DNA of 64,000 bases, taken from the NCBI RefSeq assembly GCF_910592395.1, contig NC_088311.1, positions 1,986,501 to 2,050,500 on the forward strand. The letters run 5' to 3'. A model generated the notes under the pieces. That model was not told where the DNA came from, made no database searches, and was given only the letters and a program-made list of their open reading frames with translations. This stretch comes from Lineus longissimus. Its lineage: Eukaryota > Nemertea > Pilidiophora > Heteronemertea > Lineidae. Shown one piece after another: positions 36,295-49,500 of this stretch. The translations under genes were made by a program, and so were the position numbers. The number at the start of each line of letters is the position of its first letter. Position 1 is the stretch's first letter.

Positions 36295-37089
36295 ATGTTA
36301 CAAAATAGAATGTGTAAGCACATTTTATCGGTGGGCAAGTGTACCTCGAATATTGCCTCAAGATGTGAACTTGGGCTCTATCCCATTATTTATGATATTT
36401 TAAAATCAACACTGGGTCACTGGTCTTGGTTAAAATCACTTCCAGATGACAGAATTATAAAACAAGCGTACATGTGGGAGCTAGAACAACTGAAGCGATG
36501 TCCATCTGGGTCAAAACACCTATGGACCTATAACATTAAAGAAATTTTAACTGACTCTGGCTTTGGAGGGCAATGGGAAGCACAATCATTACTATTGAAA
36601 CAAAATGTTATTAAGAAAATACAAGAACATTATAGAAAGAAATATAACGAATCCATTCCATCACAAATAGAAAACTATCCTAAATTAAGAACTTATAAGC
36701 ATATGTATAATGGAAACCAAATACAACCATATTTGAAAAAGGGGACGCGAAGTAAATACCACTACTTGTTTTCATCTTTGAGGCTAAGTAGCCATAAGCT
36801 CCAAATCGAGGTGGGCAGGTATATAAAACAAAAGCCTGAAGAGAGACTGTGCTTGCTCTGTGGAAATGATGTAGAGAATGAAGTTCATTTCTTTATGCAA
36901 TGTACAAAATATGCACAAATTCGCACTGATTACCTTGAATACATTCATACCTTAATTGATTTAAAGGGATTAACAGATTTAGAGAAACTCTGTAAAATTC
37001 TGAATTCTGAGACACAATCCGTTATAATTAAAACAGGAAAATACTTGAAATCTATATGGGATTTAAGAAGTAGTTTACTTCTGACATAA
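36295..37089 (+). pseudogene. LINE ORF2 C-terminal fragment
   Basis: This is the intact 264-codon portion of the truncated element, counted from its first in-frame ATG. It lacks the endonuclease and catalytic RT motifs, so it cannot support its own transposition. The C-x2-C...H-x4-C knuckle is preserved. Confidence 0.8.
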
Positions 37090-37209
37090 CACTTGCTCTT
37101 TACTGTATACTCTACTGTATTTTCTTTCCCGTAATATATCCTGTATTTTGTGCTGTATTCTGTATTCTGTATTTTGCCATAGTATCCTTGTATACATTAA
37201 GCGCAATAA

Positions 37210-37249
37210 AATATTATTATTATTATTATATATTATATTATTATTATTA

Positions 37250-37294
<45 letters not shown>
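37210..37294 (+). repeat. (ATT)n microsatellite, LINE tail
   Basis: About 85 bp of ATT/TTA triplets, broken by two TATATT or TATT shifts. It is likely length-variable. Confidence 0.9.
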
Positions 37295-37295
<1 letters not shown>

Positions 37296-37435
37296 ATCAT
37301 CATAGTATTATACATGTTGTATGGAGCAACGAAATATTATCTCTTCTACTCATAAAAGGACGAATAATATTAATTACAGTGTATTTTCCAATTTTTTTCA
37401 ATTAGGACGTTTACGACAGCAGCAGGTGCCCACGG

Positions 37436-37453
37436 CTTCCGGCAATGACGTCA
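37436..37453 (+). promoter_or_regulatory. ETS-like site plus perfect CRE upstream of GAK
   Basis: CTTCCGG (37436-37442; ETS core on the - strand) is followed by the palindromic TGACGTCA (37446-37453; CREB/ATF site), 74 bp before the GAK ATG. Both factor assignments come from consensus matching only. Confidence 0.45.
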
Positions 37454-37526
37454 CGCTTTGATTAAATGGCAAAATGAAATCAATGTTATTTTCTTGATTA
37501 TTTCCATATTTCTTTGACATTTCACA

Positions 37527-40500
37527 ATGAGTGATTTCATAAAGTCTGCCATTGGAATATTCAGTAATTCTTCTGGCGGGCATGATAATGATTTCGTTGG
37601 CCAGTATGTTGAATTGGGTGATCAAAAGCTGCGAATCCGAAAAGTAATTGCTGAAGGTGGGTGTTTCTTCACGTTCACTGACACTGTTGTTACTGTTACT
37701 GTACTGTTCATCAGTGACATCCATCATCCATCATACATCTTATCTACATCATACATGTCATGTCACATCCTGCTAATCCTACGGAACAAGTTTACAATCC
37801 CTATTCGCAGCCCAAAAAAAGGTCATTGGTTGACTATAGTAGAAGCGCCACTGTAGACTGTTCAATGGATTTATCATATTGATGTTAAGTTATAGTTCAG
37901 AATCTGAGAATGCGATCAAACTAGTTACTATAGGCCTACGTCATTTCCGATCGGGGATTGTAAATTTTAGCCAACCCTACCATCTATGTACTATGTAGAA
38001 ACTATGTAGTGTAGGCTTACAGAGAACAAGTAAGATTGTTCATGTTTGATCTTAGTCACTTTCATGCCAGACTACCTGTCAGTTTGTGTAATTTTTTTAT
38101 CGAAAATGTATCTACTCCAGACTTGCCTCAGTCCCTCGGACTCCAGGCCCAGCCTCAGATCTCCCTCGAGGACAAACACTAGTCTCCGACCATTACCATT
38201 ACCATTGTCCCTTGACTGTGTGATAAGAGCCAAGACTGACATTATATTCTTTTAGTCTTGATGGCTGCCATGACTGTACCGTATGAGATTGAGAGGCAAT
38301 GATATTCATTTACCACTTTTCACAGAATTTTATAGAAAGGAATTGAGTATTTTTAGCATCACCATCAGCATCAACATCCTTGCTCAATAACTCCTTTGTT
38401 TTTATTCAGGTGGCTTTGCATTTGTTTTTGTTGCACAAGATCTGGCTTCTGGGAAAGAATATGCTCTAAAGGTAAGTCAGTTTCTGACAATCGTACGTTC
38501 GCTACGGTACTGTATAACATGTCCATGTATATCAAACCTAAAGATAGACACTGCATTGTCTTTGGGTAATTGCAGCAAGGCCTTACGAATATGATTTTCT
38601 ACAATGTCACTAAAATGAACTGATGAGGACCCATACGTATGTACTCAGGTATGCCCACATTCGCACACATTTGATGTAAGATCAGGGAGGTGGTTGGTAA
38701 ACTTGAAAATAGGTATGTCAATGCCTTGGCTTATCTTGACGAATCAGGTGTTATGTGTTGATATGCTGACTGTCATTCTGACCAGCTCAGTGTCCAAGTT
38801 TCCAATATCGCATGATTCGAGATGAACCTACATTGTAATACCCTGAGAGGATTACTGGTAAAACCCACCTGCTGATTACAGTCGGGGCCAAAAAGACAGA
38901 AAAGAGGGTATTGTCACTCCTGCCTCCAGACTTCTTTGATCTCATTGCGTAGGCCGATTCTCAACTAAACTGGCTGACTACCAAGTATGTTGTGTATACA
39001 TCTACAGACATGTGTATTTGTGATGGTGCTAATACTATCTTTAGACTATAGTAGCAGAGATATGTATCCCAGATGAATGATAGGATATTGATTTTGTAGC
39101 GTTCTCTTATAGACTGTGGAGGAGTGGATCAACTGTGTCTCTTTTGACATATTAGAATTTGAAGTCGGCCAGTTGAAATGTCCATTACCTTTTAAAAGTA
39201 AAGGTCATGCATGAACATTTGACCTTCATGATGATCACTGGCCTCAGTCTAGTTCTCTCAGTCTCATCCTAGGACATTTTGTCAGTTGTATACTGGTGTG
39301 TTTGCAAGGTGATCATCTGAGAAATTAGTTTAATCTGAAATGTCTCATAAGCAGGATCACTTTGCAGTCTGTACAGTGAGTTTGTGTTCCTGCTTGTGAC
39401 ATTCCATAAAAATATCATGGCAGCCCAATATTGGTTTCACCCATGACCTTTAGCATCACAGTACCATTGCGAGCCCATACAGGCACTCTTTCTTCATCCT
39501 ACTGTAGTCATCCCATAGTCAATAACATTATAAGCAGAAAGTATTGATCATCTCTGAAGGTGACTGGAGCATCTCGTCTCCTATCATGTCATTCTGGCTC
39601 TCGCTTGCAGTTCCAATGCTGACATAGGTTTATGTACATGTACATGTATGGTTACATTGTATGTGTACATTTATTGATGAATCAGACCGATGACAGATTT
39701 GTGTTTGCTGCTGATCTCAATAACAGTGTTGTTCCTGATAGTGATGAGTTGATGCCTAAACTGTTGGGGCAGTCCCACTATTCTTCATGATGTCAGTGAC
39801 TCTGAAAGCAGCTAACTAAATTGTACATGTACATATTTTGGAGCTGATGTCTTGAAAATCTTGCATATATATACTTTCAGAGACTGCTTGCAAACAGTGA
39901 AGAGAAGAACAAAGCCATCGTCCAGGAAGTCTGTTTCTTGGTATCCTTTTTGAAGTTGTCAAAACCTCAGAAAAACGTTAATAACACAACCTTATTTTGT
40001 CTTGCCTGTGATGACACGAAGGCCAAGTTGGTCAAAGAATATTCTCTTACACCAAGGTTTCTTGCAACTTAGTGCTGCAGCCTAGGACTTTAAAGTCAAA
40101 GCAAGTGCCAAATGACACTGCCTGGCTTGCAATTTAAATGTAATTTTGATGAAAAATTGGAGTTCAAACCTTTTAGAAGTGGTGAGTTTTCGTGCTTTTA
40201 TGCCCTGGCTATGAATGTCCAGAGGTAGCTGAGGACACAGATATCTGTAAAAGAATGAACCTTTGAGTCGACTGAGAGGAAAATTGTTCTCCTTAACCAG
40301 TGGTTCAGAAAAAACTGTCAGGACATCCGAACATTGTCTCGTTTATTTCTGCTGCGACAATTGGGAAGGAAGAATCAGACCATGGTCAATCAGAATACCT
40401 TATACTCACAGAGCTTTGCTCAGGGGGTCAGTTGGTTGATGTGTTGGCATCACTCCCTAAGCCCCTGACTTGCGATGAAGTCATACAGATATTTGCACAG

Positions 40501-43500
40501 ACCTGCAAGGCAGTGCACCACATGCATAAACAGAAACCACCAGTCATCCACAGAGATTTGAAGGTAGGATTTTGGGATATTTTCAAAATACATGTAGTGG
40601 AAGTAAATGTTACGTACCTGAGCATTTCTTGAGCAGTTAAAAGTTACTTGCTCATTGCATATTTTCCGTTTGATGATGATGTATTCTGTTTTCAGATTGA
40701 GAACCTGTTACTAAGTTCTCGTGGTTTCATCAAGTTGTGTGACTTTGGAAGTGCCACGTCTAAGGCTCACTATCCTGATCATTCCTGGTCGTCAATCAAG
40801 AGGAGTATGGTTGAAGATGAAGTAAGTTGGCATTTGCATTTTTGGTATGGGCACTTTTGAAATTCCTCAAGTAAACCGATTCAACTCAGCTATGTATGAG
40901 TACTGAAGTACTGACAGGTTGATCTGGTCTCAAATATCTGTCTTGCTTTGATTTCAGATCACGCAGAACACAACGCCAATGTATCGAACCCCCGAGATGT
41001 TGGATCTCTATCTCAATTTCCCCATTAACGAAGCAATGGATATCTGGGTGAGTGCCATGAATGCATGATCTCATTCAGTGGTTCTTGATTTCATATAACA
41101 AGACTTTCAAGCTGTCTGATTGGTTACTCAGAGTTGCATGCCTTTGTTCACTGTGTTCTTTCCACTTTAACTGTTAGGAAGTTCACAGAATCAGCAGCAT
41201 TGAGGAAAGGAAGGCAGGTTCTACTTTATTTTGCTTATAATACATTTATTCCTGTTTCCAGGCATTGGGGTGTATCTTGTTCACCCTCTGCTTCAAGGAG
41301 CACCCGTTTGAAGACTCAGCCAAACTCCGCATCATCAATGCTAACTACACCATCCCAGCTTCAGATCAGGAGTTTGTAGTCTTGCATGATATGATTCGTA
41401 AGTAAACAGCCACTTTTTCCTATTTCATCGAACATGTGACATCTGAGGATCATGCAAAGGCTTATATGACAATAAACTGAGGGGGTTTTAGAACTTCACC
41501 AAAAGATATCATATGTCATTGTCACAGCATATCAAATATGAAGATAAAAATTGGGCCTTGCATTAGATCGTATTGTGATCAGCAGTTTAAATGAGTTTTC
41601 TTTTCATTGTAGGTTCTATGCTTCAAGTTGATCCTCGTGATCGTCCCAACATTACTGACCTTGTGTCAAGGACACAGGAGATAGCTGAAGCGAGGAATGT
41701 CAACCTCAAAGGACCGGTTCAGATTGCTGGAGCCATCTTGAGACGTGAGTAATACTTTGCAATCAGGTCATGTTTGTTGGAACAACAGGATTCTTCTGTT
41801 TCTGCCTTCCTTCTCGTGGATGTGCCCAGACGGATGGGCACCCGGTGGGATTGTGTGCGGAGTGACTTCATCCTTGCCATGTAGTCTTGGTTTTTACTGT
41901 CATTCCAAGGATGTGGCAATTGAAGTAAAGTGCCTTGCACAATGCTCAGATTATGAATTTTGACACTTACATGTAAAAGCTCAAGACCATGCAACCCTGA
42001 CCCCTCTGAACAGTCTCGGGCATAATAACGCTGTTGCACTCTTCCAGAGCCTCCGACCCCTGAGAGGAAAGTCTACCAAAGCCCAGTGGTTGAAGACTAC
42101 AACCAGCAGCAACAGCAGTCTGGTACGGCCAGTTCATTGTTCAGTTCCCTCAGAGGGGGTGCCGGTAGTCTCATGAAAAATATCAAGGATGCCTCAAGCA
42201 AGGTGATGGAGACGGTGTCAGCGTAAGTTTAAATATAAAAATATCTCCAACAATTATATTCTCTGATATCATTATAATATTTTGACATGAAGTGGTTGGT
42301 TTACTGGTAAAAGTCTGGAAGTTAAGTACAGGTACAGGATTAGTCGATTGTGACCCCTTATACTCTCTATGCAATTAGCTTGGCTGTTCCTGGATTGCTA
42401 ACACACATATTATAGTCTCCTTTACAAATAAGAATTGATTGAAACCCTTTCCAGAATAAGCTTATGTTGATGTTTACATCAACTGATGGAACTGTCTATC
42501 ACCAAGGTTACTGTGACAAAAAAGTGTCTCGAGTTTCAGAATCGTACATGAACCTGGTAATCCTGTTATATTTTCAGCACAATAAATAAAGGAGATCTAG
42601 ACATCAATTATGTTACAACAAGATTACTAGGTAAGAGTCTCACTGACGTCACTGCACTCATCCTGATGTTGATAGTTAGTTGCACTCCAAACATTTTCTT
42701 GATCTGTGGTTTGTGTCTCAAAATCAAACATCAGTATGTTGGTTTGTGGTTGTAAAGAAACAGTCTTCATAACAATAGTCACTCAACCTTGTGTGAGTAT
42801 GGTTGGCTTGACTTATGATGGAGACTTGTGGTGATTTGTTTGCCCTGTATTGCATAAAAAGGGACCATTGCCTTAAAATAAGAGAGCTACATTCTCTATT
42901 TCATATACATTTGTTTGCAATGAATTGAAACGTTCTCCTTCAGTGATGTCCTACCCAGCTGAGGGAATAGAAACTGCATATCGCAACCACATAGACGATG
43001 TCCGATGCTACTTAGATGCCCGCCATCCTAGTTCATATGCAGTCTACAACTTGTCACAGAGACAGTACAAAAATATCAAGTTCCAAAATAGGGTCAGTAT
43101 TTGCTGCTCTGAAATCTTGTGAGTTTTCCAGCTCCCTTGCCTGACTACAATCTGTTGTGTTTACCTCTGCTAGTTTCTGACCAATGTAATCATCAGTGCT
43201 ATTATGAGGTGCCATCTCAGTTACCAACTTTCCCAAGTCTCCATCTATTCTAGTGTCCCCTATGGTCCCTCTCACCAAGCATTTGGAGGGGTAGAATCCA
43301 AATCTGAGGAATACTGAGTCCCAGTTTTGTTGACAAGAGTAATTTCGTTGCAGGTATCTGAGTGTGGCTGGCCGGCAAGAAAAGCCCCGTTGTTGCACTC
43401 CCTCTTTGCCATCTGTAAAAACATGCATCTTTGGTTACGGCAGAATCAGAAGAATGTCTGTGTCGTGCATTGTGTGGATGGGAAGGCCATCTCGGCGACG

Positions 43501-46500
43501 GTCGTCGGTGCATTCCTGTCATACTGTCGTCTCTTCCCTGATGTCTCCTCGTCAATGCATTTATTTTCGGCAAGGCGTTGTAACCCTGGTCTCTCAGCAT
43601 CACAGAGCAGGTATACAAATGATCATCTTATTATTCATATCATAGAATCGAAGCCCAAGATAAGGCATAAGATGAGATTCATCTTGGACCTAAAGTTTAT
43701 AGAAATTGATACTCTTTCCTTTGGCTTTGTTAATACTGAATTTTGTCTGGAAATGGAACTGCCTGTTGCCAGTGTAGTAGCCCGGACAGCAGGCATCATT
43801 TCTTGTTTTCTCTTGTAGGTATATCGGCTACATATGTGATATGGTTGCCCCAGAGCCTGTCTTGCCACACAACAAGCCCATCATGCTGGTCACAGTGTCA
43901 ATGTCTCCGGTGCCACGGTTTAACAAAATGCAGTGAGTGTAGATTGTAACATAAGATCATTGATTCTTACGTACAACACCTGTGCTAGAGGCTGTACATT
44001 TGCCTGCACTTTCTCACTTCAGCATACAAAGTAAGATTTTGAGAAGTAATATTAGTAATATTTTCTCATCATTGCAAAGGGGCTTTACATTCAGGGCCAA
44101 ATAGTTTGCCTGTTTCAATCTGAAATTTCTGAAATCTGCAGTGTGCGTAACTATGATGGCTTTGAAACGATTTTGCTTCACGTTCAGTTTCATGATGTTA
44201 CGTTGGTGATTCCATCTTTCAGAAATGGATGTCGACCATTTGCAGAAGTGTATCTTGGTGAGGACCGAATACTCAGTACATCACAGGAATATGAGAAGAT
44301 GAAGTAGGTACAATCATATTGTCTGGATTCATTCAGCCATGTGGCCATTGGGGCTGTCTGTCTTGTTGACAGTGTGGCTACATGCTGTCTAACCATGTCT
44401 TCAGTTCCCTTCAACCATTCCTTTAGGTCATGTAATGTGGCCAAATGAAGTCACTTCTTCAGGCAGATTAGATATCGGGACTATTGGTGGTATCGAAAGT
44501 ACAGTAGAACCTCTCTATTAAGGACACCCTCGGGACTGACAAGTGCCGTCCTTAATAGAGAGGTGTCCTGATACGAGAGGTCAAATTGAACGGAAACAAC
44601 CAATTTGGGACCGAAACTAGTGTCCTTAATAGAGAGGGTGTCCCTAATAGAGAGGTGTCCGCTAAGGGAGGTTCCACTGTATAGTCGTTGGGTAACCCCT
44701 TGTAACACTTAACCTCAAAGGAAGGAGGCATAATCTGTACCAAGCACCGGCTTGACAAGAGATGTTATACACCAATCAACTCACAGGCATTCTAATGATC
44801 TTTCATAGGGGCTTCAGCATTGATGAGAGTCGCGCATTCATTCCGTTGAACATCTCTGCCATGGGTGATGTTACCATAGTCATATACCATGCAAGGTCAA
44901 CATTCGGAGGGAAAGTGCAGGGAAAAGTGAGTAAAAGACCCTTTGATAATTTTCTGACTTTAACATTTCTTGTCATAATTTGATTAAATGTTTTATTTTC
45001 CTTCACATAATCATCATATTGGTGGGTGGCAGTCACCATTTTGTTCTTTGGCAGTCTCTGCAGATGTTAGCCATACTGTAAAAAATCTTCTGACATGATT
45101 TGGAATCAAGTGCAGCAAAAAACGTTTCCTGTTTTGATCGTTAAATGGCAAGTGATTTTGTCTCAGTCCTTGAAAAGTTCTCCCGTAGCTGATCTTGTTC
45201 AAAACAGTGAGACATGTCCTTATTTTATAGCTGAGAAGGGGGTCCGCTGGTGAAACTATTGTAAGTGATCATGAAGCATTGTGTTGTGTAGGACATCTTC
45301 CTCTTGTCGTAGATTGGTGTTAGTTCAGGTATAATTTCCTGGTTGTATTCCGTCATATATGCAGTTAGATTCTCGGTTATTTATCTGGTGAACGTTGCCA
45401 TGCAGGATTTTGTGGCTATGCTGGGACTTCAATTTCAAAAGGTAAGCTAAGTTGTCAAATCGGTGACAAAGAACTTGTGAGGGATGAGGAAAGGGTGTGT
45501 GCATCTCCCAGGTGAAAGGGCAGTGTGCTTTGGTTGACTTGGTGATGTCAGGGACACTGCATCAAATGGGACTTTTCCCTTTGAGAAAGAATCAATCTAG
45601 AAATAGGGCAGTTTCTAGAGAGGGGGAATGATGTACTAAAGTCTGGGGATATGGCTTCTCCATAAGCTTATAAGTGGAAGGGTTCAGTAAACCTTGGACT
45701 CTATTCATGAGACAATGAGGTTTAAAATTGACCACAATTGACTCTAAACTGTCTCCAAATAATGAAAGTAACAATAACATTTAGCTTTTGTATAGCACTC
45801 ATATAGATTCATATATGATTCACCTGGCATGCGCTTTGTCATGTTATTACCCAAGCTTTTGGCATGTACAATCTGGTTGGTACTCATTTCCCTGGGGGAG
45901 TATCAGTCTGGTCGCCTCATGGTACCAAGTCTGCTGGCTCAGTTCCCACTTATTCCTTAGTGGAGATAAGGTAGGAGGATACAACAAATGAACATTTGTG
46001 ATCCTTCCATGAGTCAAACTCATCACCTCCTCATGATGAATGGACCCGGCACTCAGACGAAAATGCCACTGGTCACCATCCGTAGAAACTCAGGTGTTTT
46101 GCAATCGAAAATTTAGTTTCGTTTTCAATCGAAAATCCTGAGTTACACTCTTAATCAAGTGTATGCAAGGAACTGGGAATCTAACTGCATGTTGACATGA
46201 AGGTTATACAGGCTAAATCAGGTTTTTAAAGGTAGTAAATTGCATGGCCAGGTTTGGTCTTGGAACATTTCTAGCTGTCGTCTGTCTCCCTCTTTCTATT
46301 TTGGCGAAGGAGGTTATGGTTTGCACAAGTTTGATGCCATTTGTGGATGAGTCCTTGGAGAAGGATGTCCTCAACTAAGTACAGAGTTCTTAGTAGTCAG
46401 AGTCATGTCATTATTTAGTCATGATGGCTCAGATGTATTTCAAATCTTCATCCATTTTGGATTTTATCTATCCTTATATGTGCTGTATTTAGCCTAGGAG

Positions 46501-49500
46501 TATTACCAATTTACATGTGAGTCTGTTATTTCATTGTTGTATCCCACAGAGTCGCGTGAAAATCAAGTTGCCACATCGGGTATGAATTGCACACAGTGTG
46601 AAGTTTTGAACACTAACACTGCCATTTCTGATTACTAATTGTAATTTCCTGCACATAGTTTCCAAAGCAAATGTACATACTGATATTACATCCTGCCCAT
46701 GCTAGCCAATAGAGCAAGGCAACAAGGCTAACATGTCTCTCCTATATATATTTAGCATTACTGCTTCTTTTATTTCAGGACTGTAAATAATGTGTTTTCA
46801 TTCACCATCTTTGGCAACAAGTATTAGTCAAACCTTCCTTACCCATAGCTTATATAATCGTCATAGTTGAGAGCACTAGACTCTCCAGAAGAGTTGTATT
46901 ACACTGTAATCAGTTCAATCAAATAAATGCAAGAGGAATTTCAATGGGGATACTCTGATTTACAGAGGACTTTCATAACATTCAGAGGTCAGTGTCATCT
47001 CTGTTGAGTATGTGGCCTCAACTTTAACTTTCAGGGACTCTCCCTTGACAGTGCATTGTTGTTCTACTGCTGTCAATGCTACAACCTGTTGAATCTTGAT
47101 ATCAGCATTCACCAAATGAAATATGATGTTTTTCAGATCACTTCGATGAAGATCTGTCAGTTCCAGTTTCACACAGGTTTCATTAAACCTGATGCAAAGA
47201 CTATGAAACTGAAAGTGTAAGTACTGAAATACACAATTCTTCCAGGTTTAATAGCCACTCATTCAGAACTGTCAGAACTTAAAATCATCAGAAGGTTGCA
47301 ATTTATTGGTTGTGTGTAGTTCTGCAAGGTCAAAATGTTTCCCCCTTCTTCCTCTTCTAGGCGAGACTTGGACCAACTCGACACACCAGACAAATACCCT
47401 GAGGACTTCACGGTCACACTCGACGTCATTCCCTCTCCAAATCAGCGGCCGAGGACCAAGGACCAGACCTACCCCTGGGATAATTTCACTCCCAAGGGTT
47501 TGAGCCCTAAGCTGCTATTCCTTGACCGGGAAGAGATGAACCAGGTGATTTCAGACTACAGTAAGTGTAGTTTTACATGGTGATTAACATCTTATGGATT
47601 AACCAGAAGTATTATATGACTCACCGCATTTACACAATGAGACATGTAAAGAAGTAAGAGCAAGTTTTATGTAAGATTTCACTGGTAATGTTGGTAGAGT
47701 TGGTCATGGGGTTAAAACTGGTAAAAGAATACCCTTTTGTGTAATACATCTGTGTTAATGAATGGGTGTTCAAGATTTATAGGAGGTTAGTTGGGTTAGG
47801 TCATACATGTGAAAATTATTGAGTTCATGTTATTTTCAGGTCAAACGCCAAGAAGGAAGCCATTAAGTCGATCATCAAGTGAAGCATCTCAGAGTCCTGA
47901 GCATGTGAGAGCATCTCCCATACCAGGGTCACCTGCTCGACAGCCTTCCCCTGCCCCGGCAAGGAAGGAACCACCTCGTTCTCCTGCACGGGGTCCGTCT
48001 CCCAAGCCCACCCAGCAGCCAGCACGTGGCAATGGCACACCACAGCATAATTTCTTCTCCAATTTAGACTGGGAGGACTCTACTGATCAAGAGCAGAGTG
48101 ATAGTTCTGCCCCACCACGGCCTCCACCTCCCAGACAACGCAATGACACTGATGAGGAATTTGCTGCCATGACGCAGGCTCGAGTCTTGGGACCAGATGA
48201 TGATGTTCCAAGCGGATATCAGTCTCTGCAAGGATTGAATGGAGACTACAAACCGAAGGATTCTAATGTGGATTTATTTGTGTCGGATTTCAGTGACGGG
48301 TCTGCCATGTCTGCACCCAAGGCTACAGAGGATACCGCAGACTTGTTGAATCTTGGTAGTGGCAGTAACGGGAATGATGTGGCGGATGTAACAAACAATG
48401 TAGATTTGATGAACATAAAGGAACCTACTAACTTTGATCTTCTCATTGGCAATACAAAGCCAGCAGGGAATCAGGGGGTGAACCAGGATTTGTTTGGTGG
48501 CTTAGGTGGCAATGATTTCGATCCCTTCCAGCAAGCACCACCTAAACGTTCTCCTTCCCCAACCCCTGTAGTGGTGCGGAAACAACCGGATGATCTGTTT
48601 GATCCATTCCAGTCCTCCAGTAAAAATACCAATAGTAGTGACTCTTATGGAGACTTTGATCTGTTTAACCAAGGTTCTAGTGCAACACAACCAAAGTCGT
48701 CAGACTTTGTCAACTTTGATCCATTCCAAGACACGTCTCAAAGATTGGGTAGTCCTCATCATGCCTCTAAAGCAGGGGAAAGTAAAACAGATGATTTATT
48801 GAATTTGAATTTCTTGGATAAGCCTAGCCCTGGGATGTCTCAAAATCACAGTTCACCAAACCTCATGGCAGACCTTGGCTCATCTAACCAGAGTACTGGT
48901 AGTTTGCCAGCCAAGAGCAGTGGACCTACAGGGATGGCAGGAGGTCCTGCGAGAGGCTCAAGTCCGAGTCATCAACCAAAAGGTGGCAAAGCTGATCCAT
49001 TTGCTGATTTTGGTGAGTACATTCTTCAACAACAAAACTTGCAATGTGAGGAGCATTTCCTACCATGTCTTCAAAGATTTTAAATGTAGTAAGATGCACA
49101 CAATCAATGCAGAGCTTTTGATTTGTTTATTTTGCGCACTGTAGGAAACTTAACCGGATTCGGTAGCAGTTCGGGGGCCAGCAAGCCAGCAACCCAACCA
49201 GCAGCTAACAATATGGGACAAAAACAACCGTGGCAAAGTAACCAATCCAAGTCGCAACAGCCGAGCTATGGTGGTAAGTACAAGAGCAGACACATTGAAA
49301 ACTGTCATTGGAAGCTGAAATCTTTCACTAGACTCCCAATACAAACTACCGGTAACAAAAAACAGTTAGTTTAGAGACTGAAGATGTCAATCAAGAATAG
49401 AACAAATTCAGAGTTGGATATTCCTGTCACTTATTTACGTTTTGACTTCCAGGTGGGTGGCAGCAAGCTCCACCCCAGCAGTCCCAGCAACCCCAGCAGC

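Larger units (their letters stand above)
36175..37295 (+). mobile_element. 5'-truncated non-LTR retrotransposon (LINE), 3' end with ATT microsatellite tail
   Basis: An in-frame reading starts within 36181-36210 (TYGCEVWG) and runs to the TAA at 37087-37089. It corresponds to the last part of the reverse-transcriptase polyprotein. YGCEVWG is the typical motif after the RT fingers and palm, and residues near 36850-36900 (CLLCGN..EVHFFMQC) form the zinc-binding knuckle at the end of many LINE ORF2 proteins. The 3' UTR ends CAATAAAAT and passes into an (ATT)n tail at 37210-37294. The reading frame is still intact over 265 codons, suggesting a fairly recent insertion. Clade assignment (CR1/L2/other) is not possible by eye. 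Confidence 0.85.
36145..37526. other. Head-to-head promoter interval (FAR1-like gene - / GAK +) split by a LINE
   Basis: Most of the 1.38 kb is LINE-derived (36175 to about 37295). Without it the two start codons would lie only about 260 bp apart. The remainder next to GAK carries an ETS-like site and a CRE. Confidence 0.65.

Noticed and set aside
43250-43618. Long minus-strand frames over GAK exon 12
   Set aside because: They lie antisense to a conserved PTEN-like coding exon and have no recognisable domain.
47840-49012. GAK exon 18 as a separate intronless gene
   Set aside because: It has good splice sites in matching phase on both sides, and the DPF/DLLNL content is what GAK/auxilin carries between its C2 and J domains.
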